64,000 bases of DNA from Sphingobium sp. AP49 (GTDB taxonomy: Bacteria; Pseudomonadota; Alphaproteobacteria; Sphingomonadales; Sphingomonadaceae). The notes beneath the pieces were generated by a model, which saw only the letters and a list, made by a program, of their open reading frames with translations, was not told the DNA's origin and did no database searches. The position numbers and the translations under genes are program-made. Positions within the stretch are counted from its first letter, which is position 1, and each line of letters opens with the position of its first letter. Shown in pieces: positions 17,101 to 27,976 of this stretch. The DNA lies in assembly GCF_000281715.2 (NCBI RefSeq), contig NZ_CP124576.1, positions 2,053,501 to 2,117,500 of the forward strand, given 5' to 3'.

Positions 17101-18350
17101 ATCTCCACTCCCAGGGCGTCGGCGACGGTGAAGATGTCCTTGTCTCCTCGGCCCGACAGATTGACGACGATGATCTTGTCTGCGTCCAGCGTCGGCGCGA
17201 CCTGTTCGGCCGCCGCCACGGCATGGGCGGATTCGAGCGCGGGGATGATGCCTTCGAGGCGGGAAAGGGTCTGGAAGCTGTCCAGCGCCTCATCATCCTT
17301 GATCGGCATATAGTTCACCCGGCCGATCTCGTGCAGCCAGCTATGTTCTGGGCCGATGCCGGGATAGTCCAGACCCGCCGAAATGCTGTGCGCTTCGGTG
17401 ATCTGGCCGTCCTCGTCCTGCAGCAGATAGGTGCGGTTGCCGTGCAATATGCCCGATGCGCCGCCAGCCAGCGATGCGGCATGCTTCTTGTCGAGGCCTT
17501 CGCCGGCGGCTTCCACGCCGATCATCGCGACTTCGGGATCGTCCAGGAAGGGGTGGAACATGCCGATGGCGTTGGAGCCGCCGCCGACCGGGGCGATCAG
17601 CATGTCGGGCAGGCGGCCTTCGGCTTCCATGATCTGCGAGCGGATTTCCTTGCCGATGATCGACTGGAAATCACGCACCAGCTCCGGATAGGGGTGCGGG
17701 CCGGCGGCGGTGCCGATGATGTAGAAGGTGTCATGGACGTTCGACACCCAGTAGCGCAGGGCGTCGTTCATCGAATCCTTGAGCGTCGACGACCCCGAAT
17801 GGACCGGTATGACTTCCGCGCCGAGCAGCTTCATGCGGAAGACATTGGGCTTCTGCCGCTCGACATCCTTGGCGCCCATGAAGATCTTGCATTCCATGCC
17901 GAACAGGGCGGCGACGGTTGCGGTGGCGACGCCATGCTGGCCCGCGCCGGTTTCGGCGATGACCTTCTTCTTGCCCATGCGGCGGGCGAGCAGCGCCTGG
18001 CCGATACAATTGTTGATCTTGTGCGCGCCGGTGTGGTTGAGTTCCTCGCGCTTTAGGTAGATCTTGGCGCCCTTGCCCGGTTCCGCCTTGGCGCGCAGCG
18101 CCTCGGTCAACCGCTCGGCATAATAAAGCGGGTTGGGGCGGCCGACATAGGAGCGCAGCAGTTCCGCGAACTCGGCGTCGAACGTCGGGTCAGCTTTGGC
18201 GGCCTTGTAGACCTGCTCCAGTTCCAGAATCAGCGGCATCAGCGTTTCGGCGACATAGCGGCCACCAAAGGCGCCGAAATGGCCATTATCGTCCGGCTGA
18301 GTCCTCAGGCTATTGGGAAGACTGTTGGGCAGGGTGATGGTGTCGGTCAT
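17097..18350 (-). CDS. trpB: tryptophan synthase beta chain
   Basis: PLP enzyme joining indole and serine to make tryptophan. 417 residues. [19 protein letters not shown] is the usual N-terminus; the PLP lysine is in [29 protein letters not shown] and [13 protein letters not shown] are the substrate and phosphate-binding loops. The start is ATG 18350 (MTDTITLP) rather than the open frame's upstream codon, which would add unconserved residues. It lies 99 bases after trpF. Confidence 0.96.
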   Translation of the reverse strand: MTDTITLPNSLPNSLRTQPDDNGHFGAFGGRYVAETLMPLILELEQVYKAAKADPTFDAEFAELLRSYVGRPNPLYYAERLTEALRAKAEPGKGAKIYLKREELNHTGAHKINNCIGQALLARRMGKKKVIAETGAGQHGVATATVAALFGMECKIFMGAKDVERQKPNVFRMKLLGAEVIPVHSGSSTLKDSMNDALRYWVSNVHDTFYIIGTAAGPHPYPELVRDFQSIIGKEIRSQIMEAEGRLPDMLIAPVGGGSNAIGMFHPFLDDPEVAMIGVEAAGEGLDKKHAASLAGGASGILHGNRTYLLQDEDGQITEAHSISAGLDYPGIGPEHSWLHEIGRVNYMPIKDDEALDSFQTLSRLEGIIPALESAHAVAAAEQVAPTLDADKIIVVNLSGRGDKDIFTVADALGVEM

Positions 18351-18449
18351 GAATATCTTTCCGGGGACAAATGATGGGCGTTCGCTTCGGTTCAAGAGGA
18401 AGCGATCAGCGCCATCGTCCTTCAATGCGCACGGCAGGGGCGTTCAGCG

Positions 18450-19094
18450 TCAACATGCGGACACCGCTTTGCAGAAGGCCATGATCTTGTCCACACTCTT
18501 GATGCCGGGGGCATCCTCGACGCCGGATGAAACGTCGATCAGCGGCGTGCCGGTCAGGCGGATCGCCTCGCAGACATTGCCGATGCCAAGGCCACCCGAC
18601 AGGCCCCAGGGCGTCGGGATCGCAAGACCGCGCAGCAAGGTCCAGTCGAAGCGCAGGCCCATGCCGCCGGGCAGCGCGGCGCCATCGGGCGTCTTCGCGT
18701 CGAACAGCAACCGGTCGACCGTGCCGGCATAGGCATGGGCGGCGTCGATGTCGGCGCGGGTCTTGACCGAAATCGCCTTCCAAACCGGCAGACCGAAACG
18801 TTGGCGGATGGTGGCGACGCGCTCCGGACTTTCCTTACCGTGCAACTGCAATGCAGTGATGCCTCCGGTACCGGTCAGGCGGGCCAGTTGCTCATCATCG
18901 GCATCGACCACGACGGCGACGCGTTCGACATGGGCGGGGACGGCGACGGCGAGCGCGCGCATCTGGTCCGGTTCGACATGGCGCGGGCTTTTGGGAAAAT
19001 GGACGAAGCCGACATGGCTTGCGCCCGCATGCACGGCGGCGCCCACCGTCTCCGGCGTCGACAGGCCACAGATCTTGGTCGCGATTCGGGACAT
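18450..19094 (-). CDS. trpF: phosphoribosylanthranilate isomerase
   Basis: Isomerises phosphoribosylanthranilate in tryptophan synthesis (TIM barrel). 214 residues. It begins with the diagnostic KICGLSTPETV (catalytic Cys9) and has HVGFVHFPKSPRHV, ALQLHGKESPE, LLFDAKTP (catalytic Asp) and the phosphate-binding PWGLSGGLGIGNV and LIDVSSGVEDAPGIKS. Start ATG 19094. It is 32 bases downstream of the acyltransferase gene on the same strand, so that gene may share the promoter. Confidence 0.95.
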   Translation of the reverse strand: MSRIATKICGLSTPETVGAAVHAGASHVGFVHFPKSPRHVEPDQMRALAVAVPAHVERVAVVVDADDEQLARLTGTGGITALQLHGKESPERVATIRQRFGLPVWKAISVKTRADIDAAHAYAGTVDRLLFDAKTPDGAALPGGMGLRFDWTLLRGLAIPTPWGLSGGLGIGNVCEAIRLTGTPLIDVSSGVEDAPGIKSVDKIMAFCKAVSAC

Positions 19095-19126
19095 GGGCGG
19101 GCCTTTAAACCGTAAGGGCAGGGAAG

Positions 19127-20017
19127 TCACATCGTCGCGGGGAAAGGCGCATGGCCTTCGCGGGTCAGGTCCATGTCGTGCAGCGCCAGCCATTCGTCTG
19201 CATGGGCAATGCAGGCCTGGCCGAGAAAGGCGTCGGCGGTTGCGATGATCGCCTTGTCATCTAGGGTCGCCGGGTCGAGTGGAGGGTGCCAGTGGAGGTC
19301 GAAGCGGGCGCCCGATGTCCGGGCAAGATAGAAAGGCGTGAGGCAGGCCCCGGTCTTGCGCGCCAGCCGCAGGGCGATCGACAGATTGCCCGACGGTGGC
19401 AACGGCCGGCCGAAGCGTGGAAACCAGACTTGCTGCTCGCGTCGCTCATCGACCAGGATGTAGAGCATCGCCCGGTCCTTGGCTAAATGGCGCATGATCT
19501 CGCGCGCGGCGCCGCCGCTGCCGGTGATCGCTTCCCCCATATAGCTTTGCCGCGCGCGCTTGAGCTGCGCGGCCACGCGGGGATCCTCAGGCGGATCGTA
19601 GACGCCCAGCGGCGGCCGGTCGGTCGCATGCTTGAGATGCGCCGCCATCAGATCCCAATTGCCCATATGCGTGGTGAGGAAGATCATCGGCCCGGGCATA
19701 TCCAGCACCGTCCGATAGCCGGCGGCATCGATCACATGGACATGGCGGGGGCTCACCAGCCGGTCGATATTGGCCAACTCGGCCAGCGTTCGACCGATAT
19801 TGAACCAGCGCCGAGTCAGGATGTCCTCCCGCGCCGTTTCCGACAGGTCGGGCCGCAACAGCGCCAGATTGGCGCGGGCGCGGGCATCGCGCAGCTTCAT
19901 CCTGGGGCGGGCAAGCCGCACCGACAGCCAGCCGCCCAGCCAGGAAGCGACGCCGGCTGGCAGGAGGCGGAGCAGGGTGAAGAGAAAGGGGTTGGAGAGC
20001 ATGGTCCTGCCCGTCAT
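19127..20017 (-). CDS. LpxL/HtrB-like lipid A lauroyl (lysophospholipid) acyltransferase
   Basis: About 296 residues. The LpxL/LpxM family acylates lipid A precursors at the inner membrane. Visible: a hydrophobic N-terminal helix (NPFLFTLLRLLPAGVASWLGG), NLALLRPDLSE, the catalytic HxxxxD as THMGNWDLMAAHL near residue 117, and DERREQQVWFPRFGRPL with the family's conserved substrate-site pattern. The start is uncertain: ATG 20017 or ATG 20002, the latter preceded by GGCAGGACC. Immediately upstream of trpF and divergent from the glycosyltransferase, so two envelope-lipid genes flank one promoter region. Confidence 0.82.
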   Translation of the reverse strand: MTGRTMLSNPFLFTLLRLLPAGVASWLGGWLSVRLARPRMKLRDARARANLALLRPDLSETAREDILTRRWFNIGRTLAELANIDRLVSPRHVHVIDAAGYRTVLDMPGPMIFLTTHMGNWDLMAAHLKHATDRPPLGVYDPPEDPRVAAQLKRARQSYMGEAITGSGGAAREIMRHLAKDRAMLYILVDERREQQVWFPRFGRPLPPSGNLSIALRLARKTGACLTPFYLARTSGARFDLHWHPPLDPATLDDKAIIATADAFLGQACIAHADEWLALHDMDLTREGHAPFPATM

Positions 20018-20067
20018 ACAGGAGCCGTTGAGGCGGTAAAGAGCCGCGAAGGGGGCTGGTGGTGACG

Positions 20068-21183
20068 ATGATGCTGGCGCTGTGGCTGCTGCTCCAGGCA
20101 CTGAGCCTGCTGGGCGTGGTCAATTATTGGCGGCATCTGCCGGTGGACCGGCAGGAGGAGGCGCCGGACGGCGCGGTGATGATCCTGTCGGTGCGTGATG
20201 ACTGGGAAGGTGACAGCGACCTTGTCACCCGCCTGAAGGCACAGAGTGCGCCTTTTCGTCTGCTGCTGGCTACCTCCGGGACGTGCGCGGCGGCGGAGGC
20301 GCTGGCGGCGTCCGACCCGGACTGGGTGCAGATCGCGCGGGCGGGCGTGGCGAGCGACGAGGGGCAGAAGGTCCACAAGTTGCGGGCGGCGCTGGCGGCG
20401 CTGCGTGACACCGATCGATATCTGATCTTCATCGACGCGGATATCGAACCGCCGGCGCGGCTGGTCGGGCGGCTGCTCTTTCCGCTGGCGCGGGACAAGG
20501 CGGATATGGTGACAGGCTATCGCCTGCTGCTGCCGGCCGGGGCTGGCATGCCGGCACTGGTCGGCGCGGTCGAATTACAACTGGCGACGCTGCCGCGCGC
20601 GGCCAGTTCGACCATGCCCTGGGGTGGAGCGATGGCGATGACGCGGGCAGCGGCCGAGCGGATCGACATCGATGCGGCGCTGGCCGGGCGCCTGTCCGAC
20701 GACATGGCGATCGGGCTGGCTGGCTGGCGCGCCAAGCTGCGGATGCGGCCGGTGCGCGACCTGCTGGTGGCGAGCCCGCTGGACGGAAATATCGGCGCGC
20801 TCTGGGCTTTTGGCGTGCGCCAATATCGCCATATCATCACCAACAGCCCGCGCATGTGGGCGGTGGCGACTGGCGCGGTCGCGCTGCAATCGGGTTTCTG
20901 GCTCTGGGCGCTGGGCTGGGGCGGCTGGCCGGCGATCGTGATCGGCTATGGCGCGGCCTGGGGCCGGGCGGCGGCGCGGCGGCGGATATTGGGCGCTGTG
21001 CTGGAACCGGCGCAGGCAGCGCGTGCGCGGCGATCGCTCTGCTGGGATATGGTGACGCCCTTTGCCGTCTGCTGGGCGCATTTGGCAGTCCAGCTCCAGG
21101 CCTCACTTTCCAACCGCATCCGCTGGGGCGGCTGGACCTATCGCGTCGTGCGCGGCCGGGTGGTGGAGATGGAGCGGGGGTAG
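20068..21183 (+). CDS. family 2/21-type glycosyltransferase (ceramide-glucosyltransferase-like)
   Basis: About 371 residues. An N-terminal hydrophobic helix is followed by a GT-A domain: FIDADIEPPARL (about residues 120-132; metal-binding DxD), a later LSDDMAIGLAG (third Asp) and FGVRQYRHI, the (Q/R)xxRW-like acceptor motif of GT21. Two or three hydrophobic C-terminal segments (FWLWALGWGGWPAIVIGYG) anchor it in the membrane. Sphingomonads use glycosphingolipids in place of much of their LPS, so ceramide is a plausible acceptor. That is inference; a polyprenyl acceptor is possible. Upstream GTG codons at 20059/20062 are alternative starts. Confidence 0.75.
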   Translation: MMLALWLLLQALSLLGVVNYWRHLPVDRQEEAPDGAVMILSVRDDWEGDSDLVTRLKAQSAPFRLLLATSGTCAAAEALAASDPDWVQIARAGVASDEGQKVHKLRAALAALRDTDRYLIFIDADIEPPARLVGRLLFPLARDKADMVTGYRLLLPAGAGMPALVGAVELQLATLPRAASSTMPWGGAMAMTRAAAERIDIDAALAGRLSDDMAIGLAGWRAKLRMRPVRDLLVASPLDGNIGALWAFGVRQYRHIITNSPRMWAVATGAVALQSGFWLWALGWGGWPAIVIGYGAAWGRAAARRRILGAVLEPAQAARARRSLCWDMVTPFAVCWAHLAVQLQASLSNRIRWGGWTYRVVRGRVVEMERG

Positions 21184-21223
21184 TTCCATTCCTCCCCGAG
21201 ACTGGCTCGGGAAGGAATGGGAA
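21184..21223. terminator. bidirectional hairpin between convergent genes
   Basis: CATTCCTCCCCGAG and CTCGGGAAGGAATG form a 14-bp stem with one mismatch around a 5-base loop, between the stop of the glycosyltransferase and the stop of the DUF952 gene on the other strand. There is no long T run. Confidence 0.55.
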
Positions 21224-21227
21224 TGGC

Positions 21228-21571
21228 TCAGAACCCGGCTGGAAACAGGTGGTTGCCGGCGTCGTCGAGGCGCAGGATCACCTTGCCGGCGACGGCGCCG
21301 ATCGGCAGGTCGCCATAGAGATGGGGGAAGAGCGCGCCGCCGCGCGACACTTCCCATTTGATCGCCTCGCCAAAGGGGGCGAGGTCGATCATCAGCATGA
21401 CCAGCCGATCCAGTCCCGCGAAATGCTTGGCCGCCGTCTCGGCCGCCTGATCGCGGGTGGACATGTGGATATAGCCGTCCTGCAGGTCGATCGGCGCGCC
21501 CTTGAACACGCCGTCGGCCTTGAACTGGTCATATTGTTCGGCGGTCAGTATCTTGTAGGCGAAAAGCTCGC

Positions 21572-21575
<4 letters not shown>
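21228..21575 (-). CDS. DUF952 domain-containing protein
   Basis: 115 residues covering the whole DUF952 domain, a small fold of unknown biochemical role related to glutathione S-transferase-associated proteins. Conserved pieces are YKILTAEQYDQFKADGVFKG, DLQDGYIHMSTRDQAAETA and FPHLYGDLPIGAV. Its ATG overlaps the gyrA stop by four bases, so it is translationally coupled to gyrA. Confidence 0.85.
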
Positions 21576-24295
<2,720 letters not shown>

Positions 24296-24571
24296 TGCGA
24301 TTCTCTTTTTGGATGGGTGTGATGTGCTGCCACCGCACTAGCCGAGCGAAACAATCCTGTCACCCCTCGCGCGTACGCGCGCGCTCGCACGTGCAGCCAA
24401 GGCGGTAATCGGCGGGGCGGCGAAAAGCGGAACGAACGCGCAGCATGACAGTTGCAAAATACGCCGATATAGGCTTGTTCAAAGCCCGTTCACGCGCCGC
24501 CCCCTAATCGGCGCACAACCCGGATGTCGCCTGTGGTCCCGGCTGTCAGGCACGAAAAGGAGATGAGGATC

Positions 24572-25843
24572 ATGCGTTTTGTTACCCCGCTGTCGCTCGC
24601 GCTGGCTCTGGCGCTGACCGGCGGCGCCGTTTCGGCTCCCGCCTCCGCCGCGAAGAAGGAAGAAAAGCAGGCCGGCCCCAAGCTGAACATTTCGCCCGAA
24701 GTGCTGAAGTCGCTGCAGGCCGCGCAGAAGGCTGCCGAAGCCCAGGACTTCGCCGGTGCCAAGGCGGCTTTGGCCGAAGCCGACAGCAAGGCTGCGTCGA
24801 ATGATGACAAATATCAGATCGGCGCCATCAAGTTGAACACCTCGATTGCTGCCAAGGATACGGCGATGCAGAGCGAGGCGCTGGCCCAGATGCTCGACAG
24901 TGGATTGACCCCGCCTGAGCAGGCCGGGCAGTTCAATGCCGTGGCGGCCGATCAGGCGCTCGCTGCCAAGGATTATGATCTTGCGATCAAGCGTGCCCAG
25001 GCTGCGCTGGCGGTGAACTACAAGCCGGAATCGGTCAACCCGACCCTGGCGCAGGCCTATTTCGGCAAGGCCGGTACGGCCAACGCATCGGCTGAACCGG
25101 CGCGTGGCCTGAACCAGCAGGGGTTGGCTGCGCTCAAGGCGGCGGCAGACGCGACCAAGGCTTCGGGCCAGGCAGTGCCCGCCCAATGGTATCAGATCGG
25201 TGTCAGCCGGGCTGCCGCCGCGCGTCTGCCTGAAGTGACCGAATGGGCGAAGCTGGCCTATACCGCCAATCCGAGCGGTGAAAATCTGCGTACCCTGATC
25301 CGGCTGTTCCAGCAGGCCAATCCGAACATCACCAACCGCGAAAATCTCGACGTATTGCGCCTGATGGCAGCATCGGGCGGGCTGGTCGTCGCGGCCGACT
25401 TCACGGAATATGCCGAAATGGCGTCGAAGACCGGCATTTATGGCGAGGTCAAGTCGGCGATCGACGCAGGGCGCAGCAAGGGTGTCCTGAACGCGAGCCA
25501 GGGCGGCGAAACCTATCAGGCGGCTGTCGGCAAGATTCCGGGTGACAAGGCGTCGCTGGCGTCGGCGGAAGCAGACGCGGCAAAGGCTGCCAATGGCAAG
25601 ATCGCTGCGGCAACGGCCGATGCCTATATGGGCTATGGTGATTATGCCAAGGCATCGAAGATGTTCGAGCTGGCCAAGCAGAAGGGCGGGGTGGATGCCG
25701 ACGAAATCAATACCCGCATGGGCATCGCCAAGGCGCTGGGTGGTGATGTGGCATCGGCCAAGACTGCGCTCCAGTCGGTTCAGGGCGGCGCACGCAAGCA
25801 GATCGCGGATCTGTGGCTGACCTATCTGGCTACCAAGGGCTGA
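24572..25843 (+). CDS. periplasmic TPR-repeat protein, paralogue 1
   Basis: About 423 residues. A signal peptide (MRFVTPLSLALALALTGGAVSAPASA) is cut near residue 26, followed by a Lys-rich stretch and Ala-rich helical repeats of TPR/Sel1 type (for example ADAYMGYGDYAKASKMFELAKQKGG near the C-terminus). No enzyme motif. ATG 24572 was chosen because AGGAGATGAGGATC precedes it and the signal peptide starts there. It is followed after about 100 bases by a paralogue with the same architecture, including a shared AD(A)YxxxGxYxxA repeat and QxKGGVDxxxxNxRxGIA(K/M)A. Function unknown; a periplasmic scaffold is an inference. Confidence 0.8.
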   Translation: MRFVTPLSLALALALTGGAVSAPASAAKKEEKQAGPKLNISPEVLKSLQAAQKAAEAQDFAGAKAALAEADSKAASNDDKYQIGAIKLNTSIAAKDTAMQSEALAQMLDSGLTPPEQAGQFNAVAADQALAAKDYDLAIKRAQAALAVNYKPESVNPTLAQAYFGKAGTANASAEPARGLNQQGLAALKAAADATKASGQAVPAQWYQIGVSRAAAARLPEVTEWAKLAYTANPSGENLRTLIRLFQQANPNITNRENLDVLRLMAASGGLVVAADFTEYAEMASKTGIYGEVKSAIDAGRSKGVLNASQGGETYQAAVGKIPGDKASLASAEADAAKAANGKIAAATADAYMGYGDYAKASKMFELAKQKGGVDADEINTRMGIAKALGGDVASAKTALQSVQGGARKQIADLWLTYLATKG

Positions 25844-25851
25844 TTGGAACG

Positions 25852-25880
25852 ACGCGCCGCCGGCTGGTCCGGCGGCGCGT
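25852..25880 (+). terminator. perfect 12-bp hairpin between the two TPR paralogues
   Basis: ACGCGCCGCCGG-CTGGT-CCGGCGGCGCGT begins nine bases after the first TPR stop. Only a weak T-containing tail (ATTCATTG) follows, so partial termination or mRNA stabilisation is likelier than complete termination. Confidence 0.6.
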
Positions 25881-25940
25881 ATTCATTGTGACGACATGAC
25901 CGGTCGCGGGGCCGGGGATATTATTCGGGGGAGGCCTGTC

Positions 25941-27221
25941 ATGGCCATGCGACGCGTTTCTATTCTGACTTTCGGCCTGCCGGTGGCATTGGCCGGTGCC
26001 ATGTTGCTGGCGGGGCCGGCGTCCGCAAAGAAGAAGATCGTGGTGGCTGGCCCACCGATCCAGATGTCTGATGCCTTCCGGGCGGATGTCCAGGCTGCCG
26101 AAGCTGCGATCAAGGCACGCGACGCATCGACCGCAAATCTGCGGATCGCGACGCTCAGCCCGACAACGGACTTCGAGGCCTATGTGGCCGCGGGCCTGCG
26201 GTTCGAGACTGCCGTATTGCGGCGTGACGTCCAGGCGCAGCGCATCGCGCTGACCGACATGTTCAAGACCAGTTCGGTTCCCAAGACGGATGCGCCGCGC
26301 CTGCGCTTTGTGGCTGCCTATCTGTCCTATACCGTTGGCAATTATGCTGATGCGGTTGCCCAATTGGATTATGCCAAGACGCTCGGTTATGATGGTCTCG
26401 ACGCCACCATGCTGCGGGCCGACATTGCGATGCGCAAGGGCAAGCCCAAGGATGCGCGCCCCTTCGTCCAGGAAGCGCTGGCGCGTCAGAAGGCGTCCGG
26501 CCAGCCAATTCCGGCAGCCTGGTATGACCGGGCCATTTCCATGGCGTATCAGGCGGGTGACTGGAACGAGGTCAGCAGCCTGTATCGCGAAAGGCTGGAA
26601 ACCTATCCCTCGACGCCGGAATGGCGTTCGGCGCTGATCAATTATCTGGCGGGGCAGGAGAATGACGCCCAGGTCCAGCTCGACCTGTATCGTCTGCAGG
26701 CCGCAAATGGGGCCATGGCCAGCGAGCGCGATTATCAGGCCTATGCCCAGCTTGCGGAAAAGACCGGCAATTTCGCCGAGGCCAAGGCGATCATCGAAGC
26801 CGGTCGCGCTGCGGGCAAGCTGACGACGACCCAGGCGACCACGGCGCAACTGCTCAAGGCGGTGACGCCCAAGGCGACCAAGGATATCGCGGCGATGCCA
26901 GCGCTGGCCAAGAAGGCGGCTGCTGCAAAGGATGGCAAGGCTGCGCTCGACGCGGCCGATGCCTATTTTTCGCTGGGTCAGTATCCGCAGGCGGTGGAGC
27001 AGTATCGCGCGGCGCTCAGCAAGGGCGGGGTCGATGAAGGTCGGGCCAATGCACGATTGGGCATCGCCATGGCCCGGTCCGGCGATCTGACGGGGGCCAA
27101 GACGACATTGGCCCAGGTAAATAGCGGAGGCTGGAGCAATGTTGCCGGCTTCTGGTCGGTCTGGGTCGATCTCCAGAACCGCAAGTCGGCGCAGCAGAAC
27201 GCGGCGCCGACTGCCGGCTGA
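25941..27221 (+). CDS. periplasmic TPR-repeat protein, paralogue 2
   Basis: About 426 residues. Signal peptide MAMRRVSILTFGLPVALAGAMLLAGPASA, then repetitive helical sequence with TPR-like units such as FVAAYLSYTVGNYADAVAQLDYAKTLG and ADAYFSLGQYPQAVEQYRAAL. It shares the N-terminal domain order and the C-terminal QYRAALSKGGVDEGRANARLGIAMA block with the upstream gene, so the pair arose by tandem duplication. GGGGGAGG precedes ATG 25941. It ends at a strong terminator. Role unknown. Confidence 0.8.
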   Translation: MAMRRVSILTFGLPVALAGAMLLAGPASAKKKIVVAGPPIQMSDAFRADVQAAEAAIKARDASTANLRIATLSPTTDFEAYVAAGLRFETAVLRRDVQAQRIALTDMFKTSSVPKTDAPRLRFVAAYLSYTVGNYADAVAQLDYAKTLGYDGLDATMLRADIAMRKGKPKDARPFVQEALARQKASGQPIPAAWYDRAISMAYQAGDWNEVSSLYRERLETYPSTPEWRSALINYLAGQENDAQVQLDLYRLQAANGAMASERDYQAYAQLAEKTGNFAEAKAIIEAGRAAGKLTTTQATTAQLLKAVTPKATKDIAAMPALAKKAAAAKDGKAALDAADAYFSLGQYPQAVEQYRAALSKGGVDEGRANARLGIAMARSGDLTGAKTTLAQVNSGGWSNVAGFWSVWVDLQNRKSAQQNAAPTAG

Positions 27222-27227
27222 TGAACA

Positions 27228-27262
27228 AAACGGCCGGATCCCGATGGGACCGGCCGTTTTTT
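27228..27262 (+). terminator. rho-independent terminator
   Basis: AAACGGCCGG pairs with CCGGCCGTTT, and the inner ATCCC/GGGA extends the stem; six T follow (27257-27262). It sits seven bases after the second TPR stop and before the convergent Lrp gene end, so it can act for both. Confidence 0.9.
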
Positions 27263-27302
27263 CACCCACAAGGGGGCACATTGGCCATGATGGCTCGGGC
27301 CG

Positions 27303-27776
27303 TCAGACCGGCAGGGGCACGCCCGGGACATTTTTCGACGTCCGGATGGTGAGCGATGTCTTGACGCTCACCACATTGGGGGCGGGTGTCAGCTTCGACG
27401 TCAGAAACTGCTGGAAGCTCTGCAGGTCGCGCGCGACCACCTTCAGGATGAAATCGATCTCGCCGTTCAGCATGTGGCACTCGCGGACTTCGGGCAGCGC
27501 TGCGACATGGTCCTGAAACGCCTTCAGGTCTGCTTCGGCCTGGCTCTTGAGGCTGACCATCGCGAAAACCGTGATGGTATAGCCCAGCATGGCCGGATCC
27601 ACGACGGCATGATAGGCCGTGATTGCACCCGCCTCCTCCAGGGCGCGCACGCGGCGCAGGCAAGGCGGAGCGGTCAGCCCGACTTTCCTTGCCAGTTCCA
27701 CATTCGTCATCCTGCCGTCCTGCTGCAATTCGCCCAGGATCTGCAGGTCGATGTCGTCGATATTAGGCCCCGCCAT
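27303..27776 (-). CDS. Lrp/AsnC-family transcriptional regulator
   Basis: 157 residues. N-terminal HTH: DDIDLQILGELQQDGRMTNVELARKVGLTAPPCLRRVRALEEAG; C-terminal RAM (AsnC ligand-binding) domain: TVFAMVSLKSQAEADLKAF, then VRECHMLNGEIDFILKVVARDLQSFQQFL. Such proteins form octamers and sense amino acids. It is divergent from the histidine kinase with about 200 bases between them; whether it regulates that gene or only itself cannot be told. Confidence 0.92.
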   Translation of the reverse strand: MAGPNIDDIDLQILGELQQDGRMTNVELARKVGLTAPPCLRRVRALEEAGAITAYHAVVDPAMLGYTITVFAMVSLKSQAEADLKAFQDHVAALPEVRECHMLNGEIDFILKVVARDLQSFQQFLTSKLTPAPNVVSVKTSLTIRTSKNVPGVPLPV

Positions 27777-27976
27777 TAGATTGATTATTTCCTTACCTGT
27801 TACGCCCGGCGTATCATAATAATGTTTCAGAGCAATGCAATTGTCCCACTATGCGACGATCCGATTGTGCGCGGGACTAGGCCCTTTCCCTTTAGGAGAG
27901 GAGGGCTTATCGGTAAGGAATATCGGTCCGCCGGTGGGGATGATGTTCACGCCTGGCGCGCAAATGGGGACTGTAG

